Origin: UBA5069 sp964560495
GTDB taxonomy: Bacteria; Chloroflexota; Anaerolineae; Caldilineales; Caldilineaceae
Length of the DNA stretch: 64,000 bases
Reading direction: 5' to 3'
Assembly: GCA_964560495.1 (NCBI GenBank)
Contig: CAZLMM010000005.1
Span: 62,001-126,000 of the forward strand
Positions 35,017-44,219 of the stretch are shown here, piece by piece. The notes beneath the pieces were generated by a model, which searched no databases, was not told where the DNA came from, and saw only the letters and a program-made list of their open reading frames with translations. The number at the start of each line of letters is the position of its first letter. Positions within the stretch are counted from its first letter, which is position 1. Position numbers and translations under genes: made by a program.

Positions 35017-35274
35017 ATGTGGCAAGTGCAGCAAGCCAAAAACAAATTCAGCCAACTGGTGGATGATGCGATGCAAGACGGACCACAAATCATTACTCGG
35101 CATGGCGTCGAAGTGGCGGTGATCATTTCATATTCAGAATATCGGAAGATAGCCGCACTACAGAAAAACATGGGCAAGAGTTTGACGCAATTCTTTCGGG
35201 AATCGCCCCTCGTGGGCGAAGATCTTGACTTCAGCCGCGTTCAGGGTGGTGCTAGGGTAGATTTGGAGCTATGA
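35017..35274 (+). CDS. Type II antitoxin, Phd/YefM family
   Basis: An 85-residue protein starting at ATG 35017 after AGGAGG. WQVQQAKNKFSQLVDDAM and PQIITRHGVEVAVIISYSEY are the hallmark Phd/YefM N-terminal DNA-binding dimer fold. The C-terminal tail (QFFRESPLVGEDLDFSRV) would bind and block the toxin. It overlaps the toxin gene by ATGA. Phd-type antitoxins usually repress their own promoter, which lies directly upstream. Confidence 0.92.
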   Translation: MWQVQQAKNKFSQLVDDAMQDGPQIITRHGVEVAVIISYSEYRKIAALQKNMGKSLTQFFRESPLVGEDLDFSRVQGGARVDLEL

Positions 35275-35690
35275 AGTACCTTCTTGATACCAATGTGATC
35301 GCTGAATTGGTGGCAAAACAACCCTCGCCCAACGTCATCGCCTGGATTGAACGACTGGAGGAGAGTCAACTCTACCTGAGCGTGATTACTGTCGGCGAAA
35401 TCAAAAAAGGCATCGAGAAACTCCCTGAGTCTCAACGCAAGCGTGATCTCCATTACTGGTTGACGAACGAACTGCTTTTGCGGTTTCAGGGGCGCATCCT
35501 CGTGATCGATTCTTCAGTTGCGCAGACATGGGGTGTGCTGACGGCAACACTGGAACTGAGAGGCCGTACATTGCCCTCTATCGATTCACTGATTGCGGCG
35601 ATTGCGTTGCACGGCCAGCTTACACTGGCGACGCGAAATGTGGCCGATTTCGCCGGCGCCGGCGTGACGGTGATCAATCCGTGGATATGA
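35271..35690 (+). CDS. vapC: VapC/FitB-type PIN-domain toxin
   Basis: A 139-residue PIN ribonuclease of normal VapC length. The acidic residues are present in YLLDTNVIAEL (Asp), VGEIKKGI (Glu), SIDSLIAAIA (Asp) and TRNVADFAGAGV (Asp). It pairs with the overlapping Phd/YefM antitoxin gene and is probably a FitB-like toxin that cleaves tRNA or rRNA. It converges with the C45-like gene. Confidence 0.92.
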   Translation: MKYLLDTNVIAELVAKQPSPNVIAWIERLEESQLYLSVITVGEIKKGIEKLPESQRKRDLHYWLTNELLLRFQGRILVIDSSVAQTWGVLTATLELRGRTLPSIDSLIAAIALHGQLTLATRNVADFAGAGVTVINPWI

Positions 35691-35708
35691 ACGCCGCGAT
35701 CTTCCCAT

Positions 35709-36890
35709 CTACTCGACTGACAGCGAGTTGATATCGACTGTGCGATTCCTGCTCACCACAAATCTCTCATATTCATTCTCCGCCGGCACACCCCACACAG
35801 CCCAGAATTCACCGGTCGTGGGCGACATGATACATGCGCCAGACGACTCGATGTCGTAGCCAGGGCGCGTCACGGCGCAGATGGACATCTCGCCCGGCTC
35901 CTGATAGCGCGTCAGGGTCATCAGGCTGTCGATGGTGACGGCGCCTAGTTGTGCGGCCAGCAGACGTTGCGCCTGGGCGAGGCGCGTCATCGTGCTCTGC
36001 AACGACAATGCCTTGCGAGCGCGTTCCTGCGCCTGGGTGTGGGGCGCCAGACAGTGATTGGTGTGGGCAATGATTCCCCGCACGGGCGTCGTGTGGCTGC
36101 ATGTGGCCATAGCCTCCACGTTCCACCCTTTCAGCGCGCCAGTGTTGTCTGGCCCCAGAACCACATAGTTGTGGCCGCCAGAGAGTTTTGCGTTGAGCAG
36201 CGTCTCCATTGCCCCGTCTGCGGTTGGCTGAGCCAGCATCTTGCGCGTGACGTATGTCCAATGCACGCCGATGCGACCGTCTGCGCCAGACAGGTTGTTG
36301 ACGCCCACGGCCACGCCGTGTTCGTTCATACCCATCATGCCGATACAGCCGGTAATGGTGAAGATGAGCAGCGCCGGGCCATCGTCGGGTCGCACGTCGA
36401 GGAGGATCACATGGGGGGTGGCCGAGGCATGCATGTCCCAGGTCTGGCCGAGATAGGCGCGACCGTCCGCCGAAGCTGACTCTTCGACGATGAAGGCAGT
36501 ACAGCCGCCGTCGTCAGCTTTGGACACATAGCCATTGCCGTTGGCGCTGAAGACCCTGGCTGCGTTGCGGTCGTTGGCGATCACATCCACAAAGTCGGTG
36601 AAGCCGTTCATGATGACCAGTTCGTTCAGCCCCAGCCCGATGGCGTCGGCCATGCCCTGCATCTCCTCCATGAGCAATGGGTCGAAGGCCCAGTGCTCTT
36701 GGAGGCAAGCCTGTCCCAGGGCCAGCACTTCATCCAGCGTGGCGGCGCGTCCGCCTGTCCAAAAGGGATCGGTGCACAGGCGCAGACGTTCCTCGGTCAG
36801 CAACGCGATTTCGTCGCAGAAAGCCTGGCCGTGGGTGTAGCCCATGGCATAGGGCGACCCGCTCACTTGCAACACGCGCAGTTTCTTCAT
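35709..36890 (-). CDS. C45 family Ntn-hydrolase (acyl-CoA:6-aminopenicillanate acyltransferase-like)
   Basis: A 393-residue protein. ATG 36890 is chosen because AGGAGGG lies eight bases upstream. Features of the peptidase C45 family are GYTHGQAFCDEI near the N-terminus, DGGCTAFIVE with candidate autocatalytic nucleophile Cys130, YLGQTWDMH, and GMNEHGVAVGVNN. Members are self-cleaving Ntn-hydrolases acting on amides or N-acyl groups. The substrate is unknown. It is the last gene of a five-gene minus-strand run that includes the ABC-F ATPase. Confidence 0.88.
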   Translation of the reverse strand: MKKLRVLQVSGSPYAMGYTHGQAFCDEIALLTEERLRLCTDPFWTGGRAATLDEVLALGQACLQEHWAFDPLLMEEMQGMADAIGLGLNELVIMNGFTDFVDVIANDRNAARVFSANGNGYVSKADDGGCTAFIVEESASADGRAYLGQTWDMHASATPHVILLDVRPDDGPALLIFTITGCIGMMGMNEHGVAVGVNNLSGADGRIGVHWTYVTRKMLAQPTADGAMETLLNAKLSGGHNYVVLGPDNTGALKGWNVEAMATCSHTTPVRGIIAHTNHCLAPHTQAQERARKALSLQSTMTRLAQAQRLLAAQLGAVTIDSLMTLTRYQEPGEMSICAVTRPGYDIESSGACIMSPTTGEFWAVWGVPAENEYERFVVSRNRTVDINSLSVE

Positions 36891-36910
36891 GGTGTTCCCT
36901 CCTGTGTATA

Positions 36911-38584
36911 TCATTGATGGCGGAGCTGGTATTCATCCCAGCCGCCAACGTAACGAACAAGCGCGCCAGCGATGATCTCCCAAACTTCGTCGGCAAAGCT
37001 CTGAATAAAGCGCCGATCATGGGAGACTGCCACGATTGGCCCGGCGAATCTGTGCAGCGCAGCCTCGAACTCCTCCAGCACATCCAGGCTGATGTGATTG
37101 GTCGGTTCATCCAGCAGCAACACATTGGCCCTGGTCGCCATCAAGCGCGCGAGTTGTAGCTTGCGCTTCTGGCCAACGCTGAGGGCGGCCACAGGCTTCG
37201 CCAGCTCTGGATAGGTGAACAGCCCATAGCTGAGCAGTTCGGTTTTGAGCGTCTCCCAATCGCCGGCCAGCCCTGCGGTATACACCTCGTACAACGTGCC
37301 AGACCGATCGAGGGTCTCCTGTTCCTGATCAAGATAACCGACCGCCACGCCTGGCGCCCAATAGATCCAGCCGCTGTCGGGCGCGATCTGGCGCGCCATG
37401 ATGCGCAGGAGCGTCGTTTTGCCTGCGCCGTTCGGGCCAACAAGGACGATACGCGCCCGACTCTCCACCGTGCAGGCGACCTGGTGCAGAATGATGCGCT
37501 CGCCATAGCTCTTGCTGGCATCCACAACGTTGACAGGCGTCTTGCTGCCAAAGAGCGTTGGATTCAGCTCTGGATTGATCTCCAATCCTTTGGGCGGCCT
37601 GGGAATCGGGTTCTCCTCAAGCCGACGGAGTTTCTCTTCAGCGGAGCGGATGTTGCGCGAAACCGCGGCGTCTACACGCTGCGCCTTGAAATAGGGGATG
37701 TAGCCGTCGCTGTCTCGCATCGGGTGGCGATCGCCGGCCTTTTGGCCTCGCACACGGATGATGCGCCGCAGCTCGCGCATCTCCTCCTGTTGGGCTTCAT
37801 ATTCGGCCAGCCAGCGAGCGCGCTCCTGTTGTTTGCTGGCCGCATAAAAATCATAGTCGCCGGCGTAACATTTTGCCGCTCGGGTGACCTCATCAATTTC
37901 GACGATGGTCGTCGCCATGCGATTGAGGAAGTGACGGTCGTGAGAGACCGCCACCAGGCCGCCTTTGAATCGCTGCAAATGGTCTTCCAGCCATTCCAGC
38001 GCGGCAAAATCCAGATGATTGGTCGGTTCGTCCAGGAGCAGCAGGTCAGGCGAGCGCAGCAGCAGGCCGGCCAGACCCAGGCGCTCCTTCTCCCCGCCTG
38101 AAAGGGTGGAGACTGGTCGGCTGCGTTCGATCTCTGCCAACCCCAGTCCGGCAAGCACCTGTTCGACATTGTGCTCTTGATAGCCGCCGGCCAGCTCATA
38201 TTGATCGCTGAGCGCGCCATACTCGACCAGCAGATCATCCAATGGTCCCTGGCCGATGGACATGGCCTGCTCCACTGTTCGCATCCGCTCTGCCAGCCGC
38301 GAGAGGTCGCCTTGGGCTTCGGCCAGCAATTCTGCCACGGACCGGTCACCCAACAGCGTCAGAGTTTGGGGCAGATAGCCCATGCGCACGCCTGGCGCCA
38401 GCGTCACAACGCCTTGTTCGGGCGTCACCTCGCCGACGATGACCTTGAGCAGCGTCGACTTGCCCACGCCATTGGCGCCGACCACACCAAACCGCTCGCC
38501 GGCGTTGACCATCAGCGACACGGCGTTGAGGACTGTATTGTCGCCAAAGCTCTTTGAAACGCCGGATAGGGTCAATAACATCAT
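36911..38584 (-). CDS. ABC-F family ATPase
   Basis: A 557-residue soluble protein with two ABC domains and no membrane segment. First domain: GANGVGKST, LSGGEKERL and LLLLDEPTNHLD. Second domain: GPNGAGKTT, LSVGQKRKL and VLLLDEPTNHIS. The linker between them contains charged helices (RARWLAEYEAQQEEMRELRR). ABC-F proteins bind ribosomes and act in translation regulation or antibiotic resistance by target protection. The signature LSVGQ of the second domain has Val for the usual Gly. No drug-specific feature is recognised. Confidence 0.93.
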   Translation of the reverse strand: MMLLTLSGVSKSFGDNTVLNAVSLMVNAGERFGVVGANGVGKSTLLKVIVGEVTPEQGVVTLAPGVRMGYLPQTLTLLGDRSVAELLAEAQGDLSRLAERMRTVEQAMSIGQGPLDDLLVEYGALSDQYELAGGYQEHNVEQVLAGLGLAEIERSRPVSTLSGGEKERLGLAGLLLRSPDLLLLDEPTNHLDFAALEWLEDHLQRFKGGLVAVSHDRHFLNRMATTIVEIDEVTRAAKCYAGDYDFYAASKQQERARWLAEYEAQQEEMRELRRIIRVRGQKAGDRHPMRDSDGYIPYFKAQRVDAAVSRNIRSAEEKLRRLEENPIPRPPKGLEINPELNPTLFGSKTPVNVVDASKSYGERIILHQVACTVESRARIVLVGPNGAGKTTLLRIMARQIAPDSGWIYWAPGVAVGYLDQEQETLDRSGTLYEVYTAGLAGDWETLKTELLSYGLFTYPELAKPVAALSVGQKRKLQLARLMATRANVLLLDEPTNHISLDVLEEFEAALHRFAGPIVAVSHDRRFIQSFADEVWEIIAGALVRYVGGWDEYQLRHQ

Positions 38585-38605
38585 GGGCGGTGAGCGAGAC
38601 AGTCG

Positions 38606-38953
38606 CTATCCTACAGCAAATTCGGTGAGCGGACGCAAATCGGGGTGATGGAACGCCAGGACGATGTCTTCGCGCGGGACGCCGGCAGCCAGCAAATCTG
38701 GCGTGATGCCGTTTTCCAACCAGTCTACTTCGACCCAAATTTTGTTGTCAACGACGCGGACATAGAGATGTGTGCTCAAGACGCGTTTCTTGCCCACCCA
38801 TCCTACAGTGTGCAACAAGTAATGTCCACGCTCCTCGTCAATGATCGCCACGGTTGTTTCACCTGTTTGATCGCCATTTTGAAAGAAGTCTTGATATGCT
38901 AGAAATAGCTCCTTCAGGTTCAACTTGTTTCGTCTATGTTGTTGCTTATCCAT
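38606..38953 (-). CDS. xisI: XisI-like protein
   Basis: A 115-residue protein of the XisI family, originally described as a control factor for excision of the fdxN element in heterocystous cyanobacteria. Seen: LKELFLAYQDFFQNG, the paired strands ERGHYLLHTVGWVGKKRV and THLYVRVVDNKIWVEVDW, then PREDIVLAFHHPDLRPLTEFAVG, the typical C-terminus. It overlaps XisH by 34 bases. Outside cyanobacteria no fdxN element exists, so the role is unknown; a toxin-antitoxin or defence role has been considered for the pair. Confidence 0.9.
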   Translation of the reverse strand: MDKQQHRRNKLNLKELFLAYQDFFQNGDQTGETTVAIIDEERGHYLLHTVGWVGKKRVLSTHLYVRVVDNKIWVEVDWLENGITPDLLAAGVPREDIVLAFHHPDLRPLTEFAVG

Positions 38954-39357
38954 TGCACAATCTCCTCCCTGGCAAGATCGATTACAACAAGGGCAATTTC
39001 GTTCACCCGCAAGGTCATTTGTAGCGCCAAACTCGATTCCAGAGTCTGATAGGCAAGATCGCTCACGCCGATGTAGAGCTTCCGACCTGGTTGCGTCATT
39101 TGCAGGAAGCTATGATAGAGCACATATTGACCGATAGCGCGCTCGAATTCGGTCATGAACGAAGGGCCGAGAAAGCTCTTCACCTCCACTGCAATTTGGT
39201 CGCCATTGCGCTCCGCGCCAATGATGCGCTCAGCCCCCAGGTCTACAAAGACGCGCCGATCTTCATACTCAAGCACCAACGGATCATGGGTGATCGTCCA
39301 CCCATCCTGGGTAAGCGCCCGTCGCACTGCAGCATGAATGATGTCTTTAGCGGCCAT
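38920..39357 (-). CDS. xisH: XisH-like PD-(D/E)XK nuclease-fold protein
   Basis: A 145-residue XisH-family protein. KDIIHAAVRRALTQDGWTIT is followed by VFVDLGAERIIGAERNGDQ and IAVEVKSFLG. The D39, E58-x-K60 arrangement is the active site of the PD-(D/E)XK nuclease fold. FERAIGQYVLYHSFL completes the family pattern. It lies directly upstream of and overlaps XisI, and starts seven bases after the PreP-like gene, so it is probably on the same transcript. Confidence 0.9.
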   Translation of the reverse strand: MAAKDIIHAAVRRALTQDGWTITHDPLVLEYEDRRVFVDLGAERIIGAERNGDQIAVEVKSFLGPSFMTEFERAIGQYVLYHSFLQMTQPGRKLYIGVSDLAYQTLESSLALQMTLRVNEIALVVIDLAREEIVQWISNNIDETS

Positions 39358-39363
39358 ACGCGC

Positions 39364-42279
39364 CTACAGCACCCTCGTTACAGCCAGCCAATCATTGCGC
39401 GCCTGATTCGCGGCGGAGATTGCCTCGCTCGACCCCATGACGACGACGCGGCTGCGTTCTTTGGCCGCGGCCAAGACTTCGGCGAAGGAGCGAAAATCGG
39501 CTGCCGTCGTTCCCAGGATTTCGTCGCGTGTGCGCTGCAGACTCTCGTCCGACTCGCCCATCAGGTAGCGAGTGAGCGAAGTGTAGCCCTTGGCGTCGGG
39601 AAGTTGATACGGGTCGAAGTTGCTGATCGCGCCAATGATGTTGCGCGTCAGCTCCAGATCGCTCAGGTCGGCGCGGCGCAGGAAGTCGGCGCTGCCATCG
39701 TAGACATCTAGCGTCGCCAGAAGATTGGGATCCCGGTAGGAGAGAAAGGCCATCAAACCCGACTGTTTGCCAAAGCGACACATGCCGCCATACGCGCCGC
39801 CCTGGACGCGCACCTTGTCCCACAGCCAGGTGGTGCGCAGATAATTGGCGATCACGTTCACCGAGCCGTGATACTCATAGCCCACCTCGTAGAGATTGGC
39901 GCCCTTGCCCACGTAATTGACCTGGGCTGGAATGGTCAGTCCTTCATGAGGCGGGAAGGGATCGGGTTGCCACGGAATAGCTGTCGCGGCTCCATCCGGC
40001 AGCGCGGCCAGGAGATCGGCGATCTGAGGTTGGAGGTTCTGCCAGTTGATCGCATCTAACGTGACATTGGCAACCATGCCGCCGCGATTGATGAGGGCGC
40101 GCCGCGTCGCCTCCAGGTCGGCCAGGACGCCTGGCCAGTCGCTCACGATGCGTTCTTCCAGTCTGCGCAGAAAGAAGAGCCAGTTCAGCCCGCCCATCTG
40201 CTCCGTGGCCCAGTTGGCCGGCGCAAAAGTAGCTGCCAAACGCCCATGCACCACCTCGTGTCCCGAAGGCGCCAAACCCGCCTCGCTGCGCGCTTTGGTC
40301 TTGAGCACGATCTGGCGGAAACGCTCCGGGTTATCCAGTTTCACAGTCGCCAACACATCGTGCATGATGGCCAACAGTTCGGGCGTCTGGGCGGCGGTCG
40401 CCTTGCCGCTGAGAAAGAACCAGGCCGCGCCGCCACTATCATTGCGCACGGGCGATGTGAAGGAAGACGGCCAGACGCCGCCGGTCTTGCGTCCGATGCG
40501 TTGATTCAGCCTGACGTAATCCTCTTTCTCTGTGCCCATCTCTACCAGCGCCTGACCGAAGAGCTTGACATAGGGCAACAGGTGTTGGGGAACCCGGTGA
40601 ATGTCCCACCCTAGATTCAGATAGACGATGCCGTTGGTGAAGAGGTCGTGATAGAGCAGGGTTGCGCCGTCGAGCGTCGAGAACTCTACGGGAATCGGCT
40701 TGTTCCTCTGTTCCAGATCGGCCAGAGTGAGCGATGGTAGCTTTGCCAGCAAATCAGGTGGGTCAATGGCAGATTGGCGCTCCTTCAGCCTGGCTGTGTT
40801 GTCGATGATCGCAGCAACTTGGGTGTCATCCATTGTTTGCCGCGCCGCAGCCAGCCGATCCTTTTCCGCGGCGTCGCGCTGTTGATTCCACGTGGGTTCA
40901 GGCTCCAGAATGACCGTGACCCGGTGTGTGTTGTCGAGCAGGTGGTTCCGGATCAACCCTGACAGGAAATTTGGATCGGCGGCCAGCGCCTCTTTGACAT
41001 AGGCCAGAGGACCTTCGTAACGCAACGCAGCCAACGGGTCGCCGCCATAGAGCCATGTTCCCAAGCCGGCGAACATCACACTCAGACCGCGGGGATAGCC
41101 GCCCGTGTTGTTCTCGCGCAGGTTGAACTCGATAGTGTTCACCGCCGCCTCCACCATCTCCGGTTCGAAACCGCACTCGGCGATGGCTGCCAGCTCGCTC
41201 AGGATCAGCCGCTCCACCTTGCCTGCGTCGTCGCGGCGGATGTTCTTCATGCCCGCCGAGAAGGTGAGCTGGCGCAAGCCGCTTCCCAAACCGCCGGTCA
41301 CATCTTCGCCCAGACCCGAATCGGTGAGCGCCTTGCGCAGCGGCGCCGAGGCCGCGCCGATGAGCGCATAGGAGAGCACACTGAGCGCCATCTCCAGGTT
41401 CTGGTCGCCCTCCTCGGGCAACAGCCAGTTGAGGCGGATTAAGGTTTTCTTCGAGTTATCGCTGCTGGCATCCACGCCATAGGGAAAGGTGAAGCGTCGC
41501 GGGCGGCTGAAGGGCTTTTGCAAGCCGATCCTGGCCTTGACCTCGCGTTTGCGAAAACGGCTGAGGTAGCCATCCAGCAAGCGCAAGCGTTCCTGGGGAT
41601 CGTCATCCCCATAAAAAAAGAAGAGCGCGTTGGAGGGATGGTAATAGGTCTCGTGAAAGCGTTTGAACTGGGCGTAGGTCAGGTCAGGTATCGCCGCCGG
41701 GTCGCCGCCGGAGTCATAGCGATAGGTGGTGGATGGAAAGAGCGTCGCCTTGCTGTAACGATAGAGCATGTTGTCGGGCGACGAGTAGGCGCCTTTCATC
41801 TCGTTGAAAACCACGCCTTTGTAAGCCAGCGGCGCGTCGGCGCGCTCCAGCTCATAATGCCAGCCTTCCTGGTCGAGATGGTGCGGCGTAATGAGCGGGA
41901 AAAAGACCGCGTCCAGATAGACATCCACCAGGTTATAGAAATCCGTCAGATTGGTGCTCGCCACAGGATAGACGGTCTTGTCGGGATAGGTCATGGCGTT
42001 GACAAAGGTCTTGAGGGAGCCTTTGACCAGCTCGACAAAGGGCTCTTTGAGGGGGTACTTCTGTGAGCCGCCCAAGACGCAGTGCTCCAGAATGTGGGGC
42101 AGACCAGTGGAATCGCTGGGCGGCGTGCGGAACGTAACGCCGAAGACCTTGTTCTCGTCATCCAGCGACAGGGAGAGCAACTGCGCGCCGCTCTTGATGT
42201 GGCGATAGATGGTCGCCTGGGCGTTCAATTCGGCGACCGTTGAGGAGTGTATCAGCTCGAAACCGTGGAGATTGGTCAT
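39364..42279 (-). CDS. PreP-like M16C metallopeptidase
   Basis: A 971-residue protein of the presequence-protease/falcilysin branch of M16. ATG 42279 is used. The inverted zinc motif HILEH (His62, Glu65, His66) is present, with the family contexts GLPHILEHCVLGGS and YPLKEPFVELVKGSLKTF. SKATLFPSTTYRYDSGGDP and YHPSNALFFFYGDD confirm the family. Two homologous halves form a closed peptide-degrading chamber. It should degrade peptides of up to about 65 residues in the cytoplasm. No signal peptide is seen. Confidence 0.93.
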   Translation of the reverse strand: MTNLHGFELIHSSTVAELNAQATIYRHIKSGAQLLSLSLDDENKVFGVTFRTPPSDSTGLPHILEHCVLGGSQKYPLKEPFVELVKGSLKTFVNAMTYPDKTVYPVASTNLTDFYNLVDVYLDAVFFPLITPHHLDQEGWHYELERADAPLAYKGVVFNEMKGAYSSPDNMLYRYSKATLFPSTTYRYDSGGDPAAIPDLTYAQFKRFHETYYHPSNALFFFYGDDDPQERLRLLDGYLSRFRKREVKARIGLQKPFSRPRRFTFPYGVDASSDNSKKTLIRLNWLLPEEGDQNLEMALSVLSYALIGAASAPLRKALTDSGLGEDVTGGLGSGLRQLTFSAGMKNIRRDDAGKVERLILSELAAIAECGFEPEMVEAAVNTIEFNLRENNTGGYPRGLSVMFAGLGTWLYGGDPLAALRYEGPLAYVKEALAADPNFLSGLIRNHLLDNTHRVTVILEPEPTWNQQRDAAEKDRLAAARQTMDDTQVAAIIDNTARLKERQSAIDPPDLLAKLPSLTLADLEQRNKPIPVEFSTLDGATLLYHDLFTNGIVYLNLGWDIHRVPQHLLPYVKLFGQALVEMGTEKEDYVRLNQRIGRKTGGVWPSSFTSPVRNDSGGAAWFFLSGKATAAQTPELLAIMHDVLATVKLDNPERFRQIVLKTKARSEAGLAPSGHEVVHGRLAATFAPANWATEQMGGLNWLFFLRRLEERIVSDWPGVLADLEATRRALINRGGMVANVTLDAINWQNLQPQIADLLAALPDGAATAIPWQPDPFPPHEGLTIPAQVNYVGKGANLYEVGYEYHGSVNVIANYLRTTWLWDKVRVQGGAYGGMCRFGKQSGLMAFLSYRDPNLLATLDVYDGSADFLRRADLSDLELTRNIIGAISNFDPYQLPDAKGYTSLTRYLMGESDESLQRTRDEILGTTAADFRSFAEVLAAAKERSRVVVMGSSEAISAANQARNDWLAVTRVL

Positions 42280-42685
42280 TGGATTTTGCCGTTCTGAAAG
42301 AAGTTCATTACAAAGGCGCAAAGCCGCAAGGGATCGAAGTGGGTGCATTCAAAGCCAGTCTGCTGTAGGGGCATGAACGGCGGCGAACTCATCTTTCTAT
42401 AACAGCGAAGACTCGCCGCCGTTCATGCCCCTACGGAACGACCGACTATCACTGATTCTGAACGCACCGAATCGAAATCATATCGGGTCAGTCTATTGCG
42501 ATTTTGGGACGCTGTCAAACAACGTCGGGCGAGCGAGTCTCATTCTTGCGGAATGACAGACTCACTCAATACCTGATCAAGTTCTTCACAATTTCTACAG
42601 AATCGAGTGTAATAGTGGCAGCGTATAGGATGCGATGAAGGAGGAGCCGTATTTGCGGATTTGCACAAAAAACAAGGAGAAAACG
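42280..42685. other. Intergenic region with palindromic element copy C
   Basis: No gene is supported in these 406 bases between the divergent PreP-like and dioxygenase genes. The palindromic element occupies 42365-42434. Ribosome binding site AAGGAG for the dioxygenase lies near 42674. Promoters for both directions should be here, but none is clear enough to call. Confidence 0.55.
42365..42434. repeat. Palindromic intergenic element, copy C
   Basis: Perfect 22-bp inverted repeats at 42365-42386 (beginning GTAGGGGCATGAACGG) and 42413-42434 flank a 26-base loop. The arms are nearly identical to copies A and D. Confidence 0.88.
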
Positions 42686-43465
42686 ATGATCGACAATGAT
42701 GATCTGCCCGTAGGGCGCATTCTCAGCCGCCGGGAGGTGCTCGCTCTCTTTAGCCTGACCGGAACAGCCATACTGCTGAATGCCTGCGCCCCGGTGGCGC
42801 CCGGCGCGCCGGCCAGCCCCACCGTCGCTGCCAGTGCGGAGGCAGCGACGGCAATCACGACTGTGGATGCTGCTGTTCCGGCGTGCGTGGTGCGGCCCGA
42901 ATTGACCGAAGGGCCGCTCTTTGTGGACGAAGACCTGAACCGTTCGGATATTCGCTTGGACCCATCCACAGGCAAGATGAGCGAAGGGACGCAGTTCGAC
43001 CTCGTCTTTCGGGTGAGCCAGATCGCCAACGACACTTGTACGCCATTGGCCGGCGTCCAGGTGGATGTGTGGCACTGCGACGCCTATGGCGTCTATTCGG
43101 ACACAGACCAGCTTGGCTTCCAGACAGTGGGGCAGAAGTTTCTACGAGGCTATCAGATCACCGATGAAAATGGGGTCGCCAGATTCACCACCATCTATCC
43201 GGGGTGGTACGAAGGTCGCACCGTCCATATCCACTTCAAGGTGCGTGACCAGCAGGGTTACGATTTTACGTCACAGCTCTTCTTCGATGACGCATTCACT
43301 GATGCAGTCTTTACACAGCAGCCCTACGCCAGCAAGGGCGAGCGCAAATTGCGCAACGACGACGACGGCATCTATAGGCAAAGCGGCGGGCAGATGACGC
43401 TGACCGTCGAGGAAACGCCCACGGGTTATGCAGCTGTCTTTGACATTGGCCTCGACATGAGTTGA
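42686..43465 (+). CDS. Exported intradiol ring-cleavage dioxygenase-like lipoprotein
   Basis: A 259-residue protein starting at ATG 42686 after AAGGAG. It has a twin-arginine-like signal (SRREVLALFSLTG) and lipobox LLNAC with Cys34, so it is probably a Tat-exported lipoprotein. The intradiol domain has the four non-haem iron ligands in context: CDAYGVYSD (Tyr137), YPGWYEGRTVHIHFKV (Tyr175, His181, His183). Classical family members cleave catechol or protocatechuate inside the cell; exported homologues of unknown substrate are common. The gene stands alone between two palindromic repeat elements. Confidence 0.9.
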   Translation: MIDNDDLPVGRILSRREVLALFSLTGTAILLNACAPVAPGAPASPTVAASAEAATAITTVDAAVPACVVRPELTEGPLFVDEDLNRSDIRLDPSTGKMSEGTQFDLVFRVSQIANDTCTPLAGVQVDVWHCDAYGVYSDTDQLGFQTVGQKFLRGYQITDENGVARFTTIYPGWYEGRTVHIHFKVRDQQGYDFTSQLFFDDAFTDAVFTQQPYASKGERKLRNDDDGIYRQSGGQMTLTVEETPTGYAAVFDIGLDMS

Positions 43466-43533
43466 AACACGCAGCAGGACAGCATATCGCCCATCAAGGA
43501 GTCACCATCTTCTTGACTTGCGTGACGACCTAT

Positions 43534-43603
43534 AGGGGCTTGCACGGCGGCGAAATCTGCTTTGCTGGAGTCGCAAAAACTATGCGCCGCCGTTCAAGCC
43601 CCT
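43534..43603. repeat. Palindromic intergenic element, copy D
   Basis: AGGGGCTTGCACGGCGGCG (43534-43552) and its inverse at 43585-43603 match with one mismatch. The sequence belongs to the same family as copies A-C. It lies between the convergent dioxygenase and flavodoxin genes. Confidence 0.85.
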
Positions 43604-43619
43604 TCGGAAGAAACGATCA

Positions 43620-44153
43620 TCACGCCGGGCGCAAACCAAAATCTTCCAACAGCCAGTGCACCCAGTTGCACACACGCTGGGGCGTCTGCGCCGCCTGGTT
43701 GTCTTCGTCGATGGGCAGCCCCATCAATACGCCCTCGATGTTCGCGCGGGAGAACTCGAACTGGTAGGAACTGTCCGTCGGAATCCAGCCACACGGTTCG
43801 CCGCCCAGGTCCATCACCTTCTCGCACAGGATGCCAATGGCGTCGACAAAACTATTGGAGTAGCCGAACTGATCGCCGCAACCAAAGAAGGCGACCTTCT
43901 TTCCCTTGAAGCTGACTGCATCCATGGCCGGATAGACCAACGCCCAGTCGTCCTGCAGTTCGCCGATGTTCCACGTCGGGCAGCCAAAGACCAGGTACTT
44001 ATAGCCGTTCATGGACGATAGATTGCCTGTGGAGACCACCTGCACATCCACGTCCGCCACGCCATAGGAATCGATCTCGCTCTTGATCATATTCGCCACG
44101 CGCTCGGTGGCGCCGGTGCTGCTGCCAAAATAGATGCCGATTTTCTCTGCCAT
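43620..44153 (-). CDS. Flavodoxin
   Basis: A 177-residue long-chain flavodoxin. The FMN phosphate loop GSSTGATE (residues 10-17) is at the N-terminus, followed by VFGCPTWNIGELQDDW (first isoalloxazine loop) and FFGCGDQFGYSNSFVDAIG (second loop). The long-chain insertion (PTDSSYQFEFSRA) is present. It is a small electron carrier for cytoplasmic redox enzymes. No clear partner gene lies next to it. Confidence 0.94.
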   Translation of the reverse strand: MAEKIGIYFGSSTGATERVANMIKSEIDSYGVADVDVQVVSTGNLSSMNGYKYLVFGCPTWNIGELQDDWALVYPAMDAVSFKGKKVAFFGCGDQFGYSNSFVDAIGILCEKVMDLGGEPCGWIPTDSSYQFEFSRANIEGVLMGLPIDEDNQAAQTPQRVCNWVHWLLEDFGLRPA

Positions 44154-44200
44154 AACCCCGCCTGTTGGAATGGTTAATGGTTAATGGATAACGGGGGTAG

Positions 44201-44219
44201 GTCACGCTTGCAGCGTGAC
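44201..44219. repeat. Single GTCACGCTTGCAGCGTGAC hairpin
   Basis: An 8-bp perfect stem (GTCACGCT/AGCGTGAC) with loop TGC, preceded by GTAG and followed by AATC. The same sequence is present in four tandem units at 45201-45363. It is upstream of the flavodoxin gene and next to a GGTTAATGGTTAATGG run (44170-44187). Confidence 0.8.
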
